A stretch of 24,623 nucleotides of DNA from Tannerella sp. GTDB taxonomy: Bacteria > Bacteroidota > Bacteroidia > Bacteroidales > Tannerellaceae. Below the pieces are notes generated by a model. It did not search any database. It worked only from the letters and a program-made list of their open reading frames with translations, and was not told the DNA's origin. Positions 1-8,660 of the stretch are shown one piece after another; positions within the stretch are counted from its first letter, which is position 1, and each line of letters opens with the position of its first letter. The translations under genes were made by a program, and so were the position numbers. Location of the stretch: contig JAITBC010000355.1 in the NCBI GenBank assembly GCA_031283785.1, positions 1-24,623 on the forward strand, given 5' to 3'.

Positions 1-324
1 TGCCTCTCTACCGTACTCGCACGTACAGCGGCTCTGATAATTAATCGGATTATTCTAATGGATTAACACTTACCCGTAAAAAAACGCCCCAGATATAGCG
101 ATATTTTTTTTAGGGAAAAACAAAAATTTCAGTAATATATTTGATATAATTTTTTATTTATGCGTTCCAACTGTCTGTGATTCGTTTTATCAGCCCGCGC
201 ATTTTGATATTTGGAATTTACATGTAACTTTGTGCCGGATTTTGTGGTACGTAATGCTGGTAATGACATGCTGATACGTGTCACAGATCGCATATACAAT
301 ATTAACTTATAAAATTTAAACGTT
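1..324. other. Intergenic leader upstream of first susC
   Basis: No gene of usable length is visible. One frame is open from base 3 to a stop near 44 (it would end YSGSDN) and could be the tail of an upstream gene, but this is too short to support. An A/T-rich stretch with a T-run lies near 100-130. A Bacteroidota promoter lies at 203-232 (listed separately), leaving about 90 nt of untranslated leader before the susC start. The words CTGATAAT (34-41) and TTCTAATGGA (53-62) recur in the same order in the decayed IS region at 23274-23300. Confidence 0.6.
203..232 (+). promoter_or_regulatory. Bacteroidota-type promoter for first susCD operon
   Basis: A TAACTTTG box at 225-232 fits the Bacteroidota -7 consensus TAnnTTTG. 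A TTTG at 203-206 lies 18 nt upstream as the -33 element, slightly shorter than the usual 19-21 nt. The next start codon in the same direction is the susC ATG at 325. Confidence 0.55.
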
Positions 325-3300
325 ATGAATCTAAAAATTAAATCTAAAAGTCAAATGTTCGCAGCGAAAATCGGCAAGTTCGTTTTGGAGGGTGCATTAC
401 TGCTGTTTGCAGCTGCTCAGGTGACATTTGCAGAAAGCACCGACACGGCAGCCTCCACACAACAAAAGGTTAAGATAACAGGCTATGTCGCCGATGCTTC
501 AGACGCAGGCGAGCCTCTTACGGGCGCAAGCATCGTCGAGAAAGGCACAGGCAACGGAATTATAACTGACGCGGACGGGGATTTTTCTATTACCGTCGCG
601 CCTGGCGCAACTTTAGTTATCAGCTACCTTGGATACCAGACTAAAGAAGTGGTCGTGGAAGCCGGGAAAACGCACTATGAGATCGCACTGCCCGAAGACC
701 TTCAGGCGCTGAACGAAGTCGTTGTCGTGGGATACGGCGTACAGAAGAAACGCGACCTGACGGGCGCCATCTCGTCCGTCAAAATGAGCGACGAACCGGT
801 AGGGACGTTTTCAACCATCAGCCATGCCTTAGCCGGTAAAGCTGCCGGGTTAAGCGTGTCGCAGACGAGCGCGCAGGCTGGCGGAAGCGCCAAATTCCGT
901 ATTCGCGGCGAAACGTCGATCAATGCCGGTAACGATCCGCTCGTCATTATTGACGGCTTCCCGGTCACGTCGAACCCAAGCCCCGGGTCGGGCAACAGAT
1001 ATTCGTCCGGCTCGACGGATAATCTCCTGGAATCAATCAACCCGGACGATATCGAATCAATCGAAGTGCTGAAAGACGCAAGCTCTACTGCTATTTACGG
1101 AGCACGCGCCGGTCACGGCGTGATCATCATCACCACCAAACGCGGTAAGGCCGGCAAATCGAAAGTAACCTATTCGGGCAACTATTCCGTTCAAAACATG
1201 AAGAATCCCTACAAAATGCTTGACGCCGGCGAATTTATGGATCGTCGCAACAAAGATCAGTATGAGAACTGGATGAAGAACAACGGTCAGGGCATCTATG
1301 CACAGTATATCACGCCGAATGCCAATCCGACGCCCTTCAAAACGTCCTATACGGATGCCGAAATCGCCGCCGCACAAACGACCGACTGGTTCGACGCCGT
1401 AACACGTACCGGACAGCAACAGACACACAACGTGTCGCTGAACGGCGGCAGTGAGACGACGCAGTATCTCGTCTCGCTCAATTATTTTTCGCAGCAGGGC
1501 GTCATCAAAACGAACGACATGGAACGTTATACGGCAAATGTCAACCTTGATCATCAGGTCTCCAAATACGTGAAAACCGGCATCTCACTCAACCTCAGCC
1601 GTAACGAATACAACAACGTCCCTCTTGGCGACAATGACTGGGAAAATGCCGGCGTAATCCCCTCCGCCGTACATTCGATACCCTACATTCCCGTCCGCGA
1701 CGAAAACGGCGCTTATACGACGAATCCCTTCATGGGACAGCTCCCGAACGCCGCCTCACTGCTCGAAATAACCGACCTCACGACGAAAGACCGCCTGCTT
1801 GGAAGCGCTTATCTGGAAATCAAACCGATCAGCGACTTGACGCTCCGCGGCTCTCTCGGCGCCGACCGCAAATATGCAAAGCGCCGCCAGTACGTGCCGA
1901 CGTCGACCATGTACGGCGCACGTGTGAACGGACAGGCTACGATCGTGCAGGATGATAAAATGGATCTCCTGATGGATCTGACGGCTACTTATGTGAAAGA
2001 AATCGGCGATCACAGCCTTACCGCACTCGTCGGATATTCTTATCAGGAAATGTCGTCCGAATGGATGCGCGCCGGTAATGATAACTTTCCGCTCGACGGA
2101 TTTTTATACAATAACCTGGGCGCCGGTAATAATGCAAAACCCGACGTCGGTTCGTCGGCTTCGACAAGCTCCATGAGCTCCGGTTTTGCACGTCTTAACT
2201 ATTCCTTCCTCGGACGCTATCTGCTGACGGCCACGTTACGCGCCGACGGCTCCTCCAACTTTATGCCCGACGAACGATGGGGATATTTCCCATCGGCGTC
2301 ACTCGGATGGCGTTTCTCCGACGAAGCCTTTATGGAAGCAACGAAAAATATCCTGTCGAACGGTAAATTACGCGCCGGTTACGGCGAAACGGGTAACTCC
2401 AACGTCGGTCTCCGTATCTACGATACGTATGGCGTCAGCGGCGAATACGTCTTCGGCGACACGAAGTACACCGGAATGGGAGCCACCAAACTCGGAAATC
2501 CAAAGCTGACGTGGGAAACGACCAAAGAGTTCAACGTCGGTTTGGATTTGGGCTTTTTGAATAACCGCATCAACCTGACGGCCGAATACTACAACCGCAT
2601 CATCTCCGATTTGCTGCAAACCGGCGTACCGTTGCCGTTCTACAACGAGATCACCTCCATTGCCGACAACGTTGGCGAAACGCACGGCAAGGGTATCGAA
2701 CTGACGCTGAACACCATCAACGTGAAAAACAACGACTGGTTCTGGTCGACCGACCTGACGTACGCTCACAACGAAGACCGCTGGGAAAAGCGCCGCGACG
2801 ACTGGACGCCGGCTGCTTACGAATCGGCAACAGACTATATCCGTTCGATCTATGTTTACAAAACCGACGGTCTGATGCAGCCCGGCGAAACACGTCCCGC
2901 ATGGCAGCCTGCCTTGCTGCCCGGACAGATCAAGATTCAGGATTTGTCAGGCCCTGACGGCGTCCCCGACGGCAAAATGGATCAATACGACCGTGTCCTG
3001 CTCGGCTCGCGCGATCCGAAATTTATTTTCGGGTTCAACAACACCGTCCGTTACCGGCAGTTTGATTTCAACGTCTATTTCTACGGCGAATTCGGCGCCC
3101 TGAAAGGACGCAGTTATTACGAACAGTGGGCGAACGGATTCGTAGATGCGAATATTGTCAACAAGTCCGAAGCCTCCAGATATGTCTGGAGCAGCGACAA
3201 TCAAAATACCACGTATCCAAGCGCCATCCCCTCCACTTATGCGAGTTACGAAAACAGCTCGGATTACTGGTACAAAAAAATCAACTTTGTCCGTTGCCGT

Positions 3301-3507
3301 AACATCACGCTCGGATATACCGTGCCGCTTAAAAACGTATTGGGCAACCTTCGTGTCTATGCCGACGTTAACAATCCTTTTGTGATTACGAACTGGAACG
3401 GTATCGACCCGGAAACCGACAACTTTGATTCCTCACGCAACAATGCAGGAGCATTCAACTATCCAAACGTAACATCCTATAGCCTGGGTGTGAATATTAC
3501 ATTTTAA
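325..3507 (+). CDS. SusC/RagA-family TonB-linked outer-membrane transporter
   Basis: This encodes a 1060-residue outer-membrane importer that moves bound oligosaccharides (or peptides) into the periplasm using TonB energy. A signal peptide ends around residue 36 (hydrophobic core about 20-33). A carboxypeptidase-regulatory-like domain spans about 49-122, followed by a TonB-box-like stretch EVVVVGYG at 131-138. The plug domain follows to about residue 275, with the typical SIEVLKDASSTAIYGARAG motif near 245-262. The rest is a 22-strand-type barrel ending in an aromatic-terminal strand (...YSLGVNITF). Length is normal for the family. It is followed after 28 nt by its SusD partner, so the two form a SusCD complex. 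Codons are rich in C- and G-ending triplets compared with the second susC. No sigma factor, hybrid two-component system or enzyme adjoins it, so the substrate cannot be inferred. Confidence 0.95.
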   Translation: MNLKIKSKSQMFAAKIGKFVLEGALLLFAAAQVTFAESTDTAASTQQKVKITGYVADASDAGEPLTGASIVEKGTGNGIITDADGDFSITVAPGATLVISYLGYQTKEVVVEAGKTHYEIALPEDLQALNEVVVVGYGVQKKRDLTGAISSVKMSDEPVGTFSTISHALAGKAAGLSVSQTSAQAGGSAKFRIRGETSINAGNDPLVIIDGFPVTSNPSPGSGNRYSSGSTDNLLESINPDDIESIEVLKDASSTAIYGARAGHGVIIITTKRGKAGKSKVTYSGNYSVQNMKNPYKMLDAGEFMDRRNKDQYENWMKNNGQGIYAQYITPNANPTPFKTSYTDAEIAAAQTTDWFDAVTRTGQQQTHNVSLNGGSETTQYLVSLNYFSQQGVIKTNDMERYTANVNLDHQVSKYVKTGISLNLSRNEYNNVPLGDNDWENAGVIPSAVHSIPYIPVRDENGAYTTNPFMGQLPNAASLLEITDLTTKDRLLGSAYLEIKPISDLTLRGSLGADRKYAKRRQYVPTSTMYGARVNGQATIVQDDKMDLLMDLTATYVKEIGDHSLTALVGYSYQEMSSEWMRAGNDNFPLDGFLYNNLGAGNNAKPDVGSSASTSSMSSGFARLNYSFLGRYLLTATLRADGSSNFMPDERWGYFPSASLGWRFSDEAFMEATKNILSNGKLRAGYGETGNSNVGLRIYDTYGVSGEYVFGDTKYTGMGATKLGNPKLTWETTKEFNVGLDLGFLNNRINLTAEYYNRIISDLLQTGVPLPFYNEITSIADNVGETHGKGIELTLNTINVKNNDWFWSTDLTYAHNEDRWEKRRDDWTPAAYESATDYIRSIYVYKTDGLMQPGETRPAWQPALLPGQIKIQDLSGPDGVPDGKMDQYDRVLLGSRDPKFIFGFNNTVRYRQFDFNVYFYGEFGALKGRSYYEQWANGFVDANIVNKSEASRYVWSSDNQNTTYPSAIPSTYASYENSSDYWYKKINFVRCRNITLGYTVPLKNVLGNLRVYADVNNPFVITNWNGIDPETDNFDSSRNNAGAFNYPNVTSYSLGVNITF

Positions 3508-3535
3508 CGGAATTTTAAAAAAAAAGAATAAGACT

Positions 3536-5053
3536 ATGAAAAGAATAAATATTTATGCAGTAATTCTCCTGATGCTCTTTGCTGTCATGCAGAGCTGCGA
3601 ATTACAGTCGGAACAGTTCAGCGACGTCGATCCCGCCATTTACCCTAAAACGGCGAATGACGCCCGTGATCTTGTCACGTCGGCTGCTTACAGCCCCTTT
3701 GAGAACGATTGGTACAGTGGAATATTCGGCGTAGCTACCGGTTATTTTATTGATGTAGACGTGGCTACCGATTACGGTTACTGTTCCTGGGATGACGGCG
3801 GTGGATGGAATCGCCTGCAGTATGCTCAATGGACGCCTAATGATACACGTAATGTCACGAATATCTGGCGTGATTATTTGAATAAAATCAGCAAGATGAC
3901 CTTGACGATTGATCGCATCCAGCCGGTTCCGATGGATGAAAAACTGAAAGCGCAATACGTTGCCGAATTGCGCTGTGGACGTGGATTCATGGCCTTCATA
4001 CAGTGGGATATGTACGGCCCGATTATTGTCTCAAGCCTTGAAAACCTGAAAAATCCTACGGCACGCGAGATATTGCCGCGCCTCTCGGAAGAAGAAACAC
4101 GTACTTACATTGTTACCGAACTGACGGAAGCGGCCAAAGATTTACCGTATAGCTACAAAAAAGGCGACGCCGATTACGGTCGTTTCACGAAAGGACTGTG
4201 TCATATGGTGCTGATGAAATTCTACATGCAGACTAAGCAATGGGACAAAGCAATTACGGAAGGACGTGAATTGATGAAAGCGGAATACGGCTACGAACTG
4301 TTGCCGAGTTATGCCGATCTGTTTAAACGCGCCAACGAAAAGAACAAAGAAACAATTTTCTCCATCGACTGTAAGGAAGGAACGATGGAAAACGGCTGGT
4401 ATCCGCACGCTCTGCCCAGCGACTACAGTGTGGCAGGCGTCTGGGAAGGCGGCGGCTGGGGAGGTTACAAGATGACATGGGACTTCTTTGATACATTTGA
4501 ACCCGGCGACGAACGCACCACCTACATCATCTCCGAATATACGACGAAAGCCGGCGTAGTTCGCAATAAGGAAAATAAAGGAACCGACGGCGGCAACTGC
4601 CTGCAACACGGCGTGATCCCCTTGAAATATGCCCTTGAACCGGTTGCCGGCGACGCTTGCGATATCGACTTCATGGTGTATCGTTATGCTGACGTATTGA
4701 CGCTGCTCTCCGAGGCAATTGTCCGACAGGGTAATTCGGTAACGACAGACGCCATTGACTTGTTAAACCGCGTGAGAACACGTGCCGGATTAACGGCTTA
4801 TACGGCAGGAGATTTCACCGATTCGCGCGATTTCCTTGACAAACTTTTGATGGAACGCGCCCATGAACTCTGGTATGAAGGCTGCCGCCGTCAGGATTTG
4901 ATTCGCGACGGGTCATATATCCAAACGATGCAAAAGAAATGCCAGATCTATGGCCAGCCGTTTGTCGCAACTGAAAATTATACCCGTTTCCCAATCCAGG
5001 AAAGCATAATCATCCAGGGACAGGGTATTATTGAACAGAATCCCGGTTATTAA
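3536..5053 (+). CDS. SusD/RagB-family glycan-binding lipoprotein
   Basis: This encodes a 505-residue surface lipoprotein that forms the lid of the upstream SusC channel and captures substrate. The signal peptide ends in a lipobox with the lipidated cysteine at residue 21 (FAVMQSC). The C-terminal half shows the family signature around a HELWYEGCRRQDLIRDG segment, and the protein ends ...EQNPGY, the usual SusD C-terminus. The gene starts 28 nt after susC in an A-rich leader and is followed within 21 nt by a strong hairpin terminator, so the operon is a two-gene unit. An internal region rich in Gly and Trp (about 300-315) probably belongs to the binding face. Ligand unknown. Confidence 0.93.
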   Translation: MKRINIYAVILLMLFAVMQSCELQSEQFSDVDPAIYPKTANDARDLVTSAAYSPFENDWYSGIFGVATGYFIDVDVATDYGYCSWDDGGGWNRLQYAQWTPNDTRNVTNIWRDYLNKISKMTLTIDRIQPVPMDEKLKAQYVAELRCGRGFMAFIQWDMYGPIIVSSLENLKNPTAREILPRLSEEETRTYIVTELTEAAKDLPYSYKKGDADYGRFTKGLCHMVLMKFYMQTKQWDKAITEGRELMKAEYGYELLPSYADLFKRANEKNKETIFSIDCKEGTMENGWYPHALPSDYSVAGVWEGGGWGGYKMTWDFFDTFEPGDERTTYIISEYTTKAGVVRNKENKGTDGGNCLQHGVIPLKYALEPVAGDACDIDFMVYRYADVLTLLSEAIVRQGNSVTTDAIDLLNRVRTRAGLTAYTAGDFTDSRDFLDKLLMERAHELWYEGCRRQDLIRDGSYIQTMQKKCQIYGQPFVATENYTRFPIQESIIIQGQGIIEQNPGY

Positions 5054-5073
5054 TGTTTATATTTTATTGTCAG

Positions 5074-5110
5074 GAGGGCGTCCGGAAAGTTTTTGGACGC
5101 CCTCATTTTA
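5074..5110 (+). terminator. Rho-independent terminator of first susCD operon
   Basis: Perfect 10-bp stem GAGGGCGTCC (5074-5083) / GGACGCCCTC (5095-5104) with an 11-nt loop, followed by ATTTTA. It lies 21 nt past the susD stop. Confidence 0.85.
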
Positions 5111-5126
5111 TCCAAAAATGTCCATC

Positions 5127-5202
5127 AGCACCAATTCATTTCATAGATGCTGTTTTGAACATAATTAATGCATTGTTCCCGATCAATTAACAGTATATTG
5201 CA
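5127..5202 (-). repeat. Dispersed 76-bp repeat, copy A (inverted relative to copy B)
   Basis: The reverse complement of this segment aligns without gaps to 23321-23396, with 64 of 76 positions identical by hand count. The best conserved parts are TGCAATATACTGTTAAT and TTCAAAACAGCAT. Both copies lie in non-coding DNA. The second half of copy B forms a perfect hairpin that is only partly preserved here. Function unknown; it may be a small non-autonomous element or a shared regulatory/structural sequence. Confidence 0.75.
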
Positions 5203-5307
5203 GATAACTGCCGAGTCGTGGATTTTAAGGATTCATATCTGTTTTCTCATAGTATCACTTGCATATATCCGGCATTTTAACGTAATTTGCCTCCTGTTTT
5301 GCAAGGC

Positions 5308-5327
5308 TTTGACCTAAAGGTCTAAGT
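5308..5327. promoter_or_regulatory. Possible operator dyad ahead of lipid A deacylase gene
   Basis: Imperfect palindrome with arms CTTTGACC and GGTCTAAG around TAAA; 7 of 8 arm positions pair. It ends 21 nt before the start codon at 5349, a position suited to an operator or a leader hairpin. No regulator gene adjoins it. Confidence 0.25.
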
Positions 5328-5348
5328 CGGCAGACATTAAAAAGAATT

Positions 5349-6656
5349 ATGAAAGGAAAAAGACAACTATGGAAAGTTATAATTATTCCAGTATTAATGC
5401 TTTTCATATCCGACAAGCTTCCCGCGGAAGAAAGATGCCTGTGGAAGCTAAAGATGAATAATGCGGAGACGGCCTCGACAGTCTCTGATGACACATGTAT
5501 TTCTTCAGAAAATCTGCCGGATAATGATGTTGCAGGTCGTTTTATACACACAATCGGCATAGAGGCACGTCCCGGCCATGTCCTCCGTACAAATCCGTTC
5601 CTGCAGGGAGTTAATGAAAATATGCGACCTGTAAAGAACTCCATGTCGGCACATCTCAACTATTCATTCCGTCCGCAGCCGGATTCATATACCGGTCGCA
5701 TTTTCGGAGGCGTCTATCAAGGTATCGGATTCGCTTATTTTACTTTCGGAGAAAGTCGGCAGATAGGCAATCCGGTCGCATTTTATCTGTTCCAGGGGGC
5801 ACGCCTGAACAGTATATGCGACCGCTTATCGTTAAACCATGAATGGAATTTCGGGTTATCCGCAGGTTGGAAACCTTATGATCCTTCCGACAATTATTAC
5901 AACATAATAATAGGCTCAAAGGTCAACGCATACATCAATCTCAATATTTATCTCAGCTGGATGCTATCCCGCAGATTAGAGCTGACAAGCGGAATAGCAA
6001 TGTCTCATTTTTCAAATGGAAATACCCGCTTCCCAAATGCAGGCCTGAACACAGCAAGCCTGAAAGCCGGATTAGTATGTCATTTCAACAGTAAAAAACG
6101 TTTTCTACCTGTAATATCATTCCGCCCGCCGATACCGGAATTTCCGCGTCATATCAGTTATGATATACTCCTGTTCGGTTCGTTAAGGCGTAAAGGCCTC
6201 GCCATAGGCGAAGATCGTATCGCCCTCCCAAATGCTTACACTGTGCTTGGGTTCAACTTCTCGCCGATGTACAATCTAAGCTACCGGTTCCGTGCAGGCA
6301 TGTCATTAGACGGATTCTACGACGGCAGCGCCAATATCTATTTCCGGGATTACGCTGACGGCACAAGGCTTACGCTCATAAAACCACCGATAGACGAACA
6401 GTCGACGCTGGGATTCTCCGGAAGAACAGAATATGTGATGCCTTATTTTTCCGTCAATTTAGGCCTTGGCGTAAATGTCTTCCATAGTGGCGGCGACATA
6501 AAAGGCTTTTACCAAATATTAGCCTTGAAAATAAAATTTACACGGAATTCCTTTATCCATATAGGATACAGTCTGCAGAATTTTAATGCTCCCAATTTCC
6601 TGATGCTTGGCGTCGGTTACCGCTTCAACAACAAATATCCTGTATTTCCCCGCTGA
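5349..6656 (+). CDS. Acyloxyacyl hydrolase / PagL-like lipid A deacylase
   Basis: This encodes a 435-residue predicted outer-membrane barrel protein. A hydrophobic signal sequence covers about residues 8-25. The key match is GIAMSHFSNG (about 215-224), which carries the His-x-Ser pair (H220, S222) characteristic of PagL-type 3-O-deacylases, followed by NTRFPNAGLN. These enzymes remove an acyl chain from lipid A in the outer leaflet. PagL's third catalytic residue, a Glu twelve positions after the Ser, is not evident here (the region reads GLNTASL), so the triad may be completed differently. The protein is much longer than the roughly 150-residue Pseudomonas PagL but has the alternating aromatic strands and Phe/Tyr-rich tail expected of a barrel. 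It appears monocistronic. Function is inferred from the motif; an unrelated barrel protein is the alternative. Confidence 0.7.
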   Translation: MKGKRQLWKVIIIPVLMLFISDKLPAEERCLWKLKMNNAETASTVSDDTCISSENLPDNDVAGRFIHTIGIEARPGHVLRTNPFLQGVNENMRPVKNSMSAHLNYSFRPQPDSYTGRIFGGVYQGIGFAYFTFGESRQIGNPVAFYLFQGARLNSICDRLSLNHEWNFGLSAGWKPYDPSDNYYNIIIGSKVNAYINLNIYLSWMLSRRLELTSGIAMSHFSNGNTRFPNAGLNTASLKAGLVCHFNSKKRFLPVISFRPPIPEFPRHISYDILLFGSLRRKGLAIGEDRIALPNAYTVLGFNFSPMYNLSYRFRAGMSLDGFYDGSANIYFRDYADGTRLTLIKPPIDEQSTLGFSGRTEYVMPYFSVNLGLGVNVFHSGGDIKGFYQILALKIKFTRNSFIHIGYSLQNFNAPNFLMLGVGYRFNNKYPVFPR

Positions 6657-6840
6657 CAGGTGAATCTTACGAAACGTTTACCGTTACCGGACACTGCAAT
6701 AATGTTATGAAACCACCCTGCAGCTACAAAATACAATCCTTCCGGTACGCTTATTTGAACCGTCCCCTCACATACCGTCCATGTTTCGCCATCGTAAACG
6801 TAGTAATTACCTTAAAAGCGTGAGTTTTTCCATTACACGA
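6657..6840 (-). pseudogene. Minus-strand coding remnant of unknown secreted or surface protein
   Basis: Reading the minus strand from 6811 gives about 51 stop-free codons with protein-like composition (GNYYVYDGETWTVCEG, then VPEGLYFVAAGWFHN, then GNGKRFVRFT). A stop directly precedes it in this frame, while the adjacent frame upstream reads NGKTHAF, so a frameshift near 6812-6815 is likely. No start codon or signal peptide is attached. On the other side the frame runs into the end of the convergent deacylase gene, stopping near 6636. The VPEG-L-hydrophobic pattern resembles beta-sandwich C-terminal modules of surface proteins, but I cannot name the family. Best seen as the tail of a lost gene. 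Confidence 0.4.
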
Positions 6841-6929
6841 GCAGAATTAAAAAAGTTTTTTTTACAGAGGAAAAATACTCTTTTTTATCCGAAGAAATAA
6901 AAAAGCGTTTATTATTCGCTGATTTTTAG

Positions 6930-6937
6930 TAAATTTG
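6930..6937 (+). promoter_or_regulatory. -7 promoter box for the GNAT-ibrA-ibrB operon
   Basis: TAAATTTG matches the Bacteroidota -7 consensus TAnnTTTG and lies 42 nt before the start at 6980. No convincing -33 TTG is present at 19-21 nt upstream; the best candidate is TTTA around 6908-6911. The surrounding 6840-6930 is A/T-rich with no gene. Confidence 0.5.
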
Positions 6938-6979
6938 CGCGTCACAATATTTGTGCCTCTACATTAGTTAATTTAAAAT

Positions 6980-7381
6980 ATGGATATCATCAAACTGGAA
7001 GGAGAGGATCAACGACTTTACTATTTGGTCGCACACCTTGTAATGGACGAGGAGGTGTTGAATTATAACCTTAATTATCCGTATAAAACATCTTCCGATC
7101 ATTTATGGTTCATTGCCGTAGACGAGGGTAATACGCTTGGTTTTATGCCTGTAAAGTTGGACGACGGCAATGCCAGGATAAATAATTATTATGTAGCGGA
7201 TGACGACAGCGCGGTTTTCTCTGCACTGCTCAGAGAAATAACCATGACCCTCCCGACCGATTATGAATTGGAATCGGTAACACAATTACGCCATATACCC
7301 GATTTTGAAAAGAACGGTTTTTCGGTTACGCTTTATTGGAAAAGATATGCTAAAATGAAAGTTTTCAGAAATGAAAAATAA
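6980..7381 (+). CDS. Small GNAT-fold-like protein, first gene of IbrA/IbrB operon
   Basis: This encodes a 133-residue cytoplasmic acidic protein. The order of segments (WFIAVDEGNTLGFMPVKLDD, then ARINNYYVADDDSAVFSALLREI, then a final FEKNGFSVTLYWKRYAKM) resembles the second half of a GNAT acetyltransferase, with a 'neighbour strand, helix, final strand' layout. The classical acetyl-CoA loop Q/R-x-x-G-x-G/A is not seen, so catalytic activity is doubtful and it may be a binding or adaptor version. The last 11 nt overlap the start of the IbrA-like gene, indicating translational coupling and a shared role. Assignment to the GNAT fold is by pattern only; without it this is a hypothetical protein. 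Confidence 0.8.
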   Translation: MDIIKLEGEDQRLYYLVAHLVMDEEVLNYNLNYPYKTSSDHLWFIAVDEGNTLGFMPVKLDDGNARINNYYVADDDSAVFSALLREITMTLPTDYELESVTQLRHIPDFEKNGFSVTLYWKRYAKMKVFRNEK

Positions 7382-8660
7382 GACTGTATATGAATTGACA
7401 ATGAAAAGGATAGAAATGTTGTTTAATGAATTTGACAACATTTATGTTTCTTTTTCGGGCGGCAAGGATAGCGGCGTCATGTTGAACCTTTGCATACAAT
7501 ATATAAGAAATAATAACTTGAAACGAAAGATCGGCGTCTTTCATATGGATTATGAAGTGCAATATCAGGAAACTGTTAAATATGTTGATCGAACATTGCA
7601 GGCAAACTCCGATATTTTTGAAGTGTACCGTGTATGTATCCCTTTCAAGGTAACCACTTGCACATCGATGCATCAAACCTGTTGGCGTCCATGGGATGAC
7701 GACTGTAAAGAGTTTTGGGTGAGGGAGATGCCTGAGAAGTGCTACCGGAAAAACGACTTCCCGTTTTATGCACCGGAAATGTGGGATTCCGAGTTTTACA
7801 TACTTTTCGCCAAGTGGTATCACCTGTTGAAAAATGCAAAAAAAACCTGTTGCCTGGTCGGAATACGTACCCAGGAGAGTTCTCACCGCTGGAGAACAAT
7901 ATACAGTAAAAAAAGATATCACATGTACCGTAACCTGAAATGGACAAGGCAGATATCGGATGATATATATAATGCATATGTCATCCACGACTGGTTAACG
8001 ACGGACATATGGACTGCCAACGGCCGTTTCTCCTGGGATTATAACCGTCTGTACGACTTGTATTACCAGGCGGGCGTTCCACTGGAAAAACAGCGTGTAG
8101 CCAGCCCTTTCCTGCTGGTTGCACAAGAATCACTGCAGCTTTACAGAGCTATCGATCCTGATATGTGGGGTAAGATGATCTGCCGTGTAAACGGTATCAA
8201 TTTCACGGCTCTTTACGGTCATACAAGCGCTGTCGCGCAGAAGAAAGTCGATCTTCCGCCGGGATATACATGGGAAAGTTATATGTATTTCCTCCTCTCG
8301 ACTTTGCCGGAAGAAATACGCCGGAACTACTTGCAAAAGCTATCGGTAAGCATCAATTTCTGGCGTAAACGTGGCGGTTGCCTGACGAAAGAAACAATAA
8401 AAAAGTTGCAAGACGGCGGAATAGAGATAGAAGTGCTTGAACATACAAACTATAATACCGATAAGCGTCCGGTCAGGATGGAATACCTTGAAGACATTGA
8501 TATACCAGGGTTTAAAGACCTGCCAACCTTTAAACGAATGTGTGTATGTATTCTCCGTAACGACCATATGTGTAAATATATGGGATTTGCAAAAACTAAA
8601 AAAGAAATTGAAACCCGTAAAAAGATTATGGATTTTTATCAAGGCATAATACATGAATAA
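7371..8660 (+). CDS. ibrA: IbrA-like PP-loop ATPase (PAPS reductase-related, DUF3440)
   Basis: This encodes a 429-residue cytoplasmic protein of the adenine-nucleotide alpha-hydrolase (PP-loop) superfamily. The ATP-pyrophosphatase loop SGGKDS is intact at residues 29-34. A second family motif, GIRTQESSHR, is at 164-173 and would lie in the nucleotide/sulfonucleotide pocket. Several cysteines (89, 97, 104, 112, 124, 160, 161) and a C-terminal CVCILRNDHMCKYMGF segment are notable. The long C-terminal half corresponds to the domain of unknown function that defines the IbrA family. In E. coli, IbrA acts with IbrB to raise expression of immunoglobulin-binding eib genes; the chemistry is not established. 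The gene overlaps its neighbours by 11 and 8 nt, so the three proteins are probably made together. A role in nucleotide or sulfur chemistry is inference from the fold. Confidence 0.85.
   Translation: MKNKTVYELTMKRIEMLFNEFDNIYVSFSGGKDSGVMLNLCIQYIRNNNLKRKIGVFHMDYEVQYQETVKYVDRTLQANSDIFEVYRVCIPFKVTTCTSMHQTCWRPWDDDCKEFWVREMPEKCYRKNDFPFYAPEMWDSEFYILFAKWYHLLKNAKKTCCLVGIRTQESSHRWRTIYSKKRYHMYRNLKWTRQISDDIYNAYVIHDWLTTDIWTANGRFSWDYNRLYDLYYQAGVPLEKQRVASPFLLVAQESLQLYRAIDPDMWGKMICRVNGINFTALYGHTSAVAQKKVDLPPGYTWESYMYFLLSTLPEEIRRNYLQKLSVSINFWRKRGGCLTKETIKKLQDGGIEIEVLEHTNYNTDKRPVRMEYLEDIDIPGFKDLPTFKRMCVCILRNDHMCKYMGFAKTKKEIETRKKIMDFYQGIIHE

Larger units (their letters stand above)
5111..5348. other. Intergenic region before lipid A deacylase gene
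   Basis: No coding signal is visible. It contains the first copy of a 76-bp dispersed repeat (5127-5202) and an imperfect 20-bp dyad at 5308-5327 (CTTTGACC / GGTCTAAG, 7 of 8 pairs) just ahead of the start at 5349. A TAATTTG at 5283-5289 is one base short of the Bacteroidota -7 consensus and is only a weak promoter candidate. Confidence 0.6.

Noticed and set aside
5283..5289. TAATTTG as promoter of the deacylase gene
   Set aside because: It is one base short of the TAnnTTTG consensus and has no -33 element; kept only as a weak candidate in the intergenic note.
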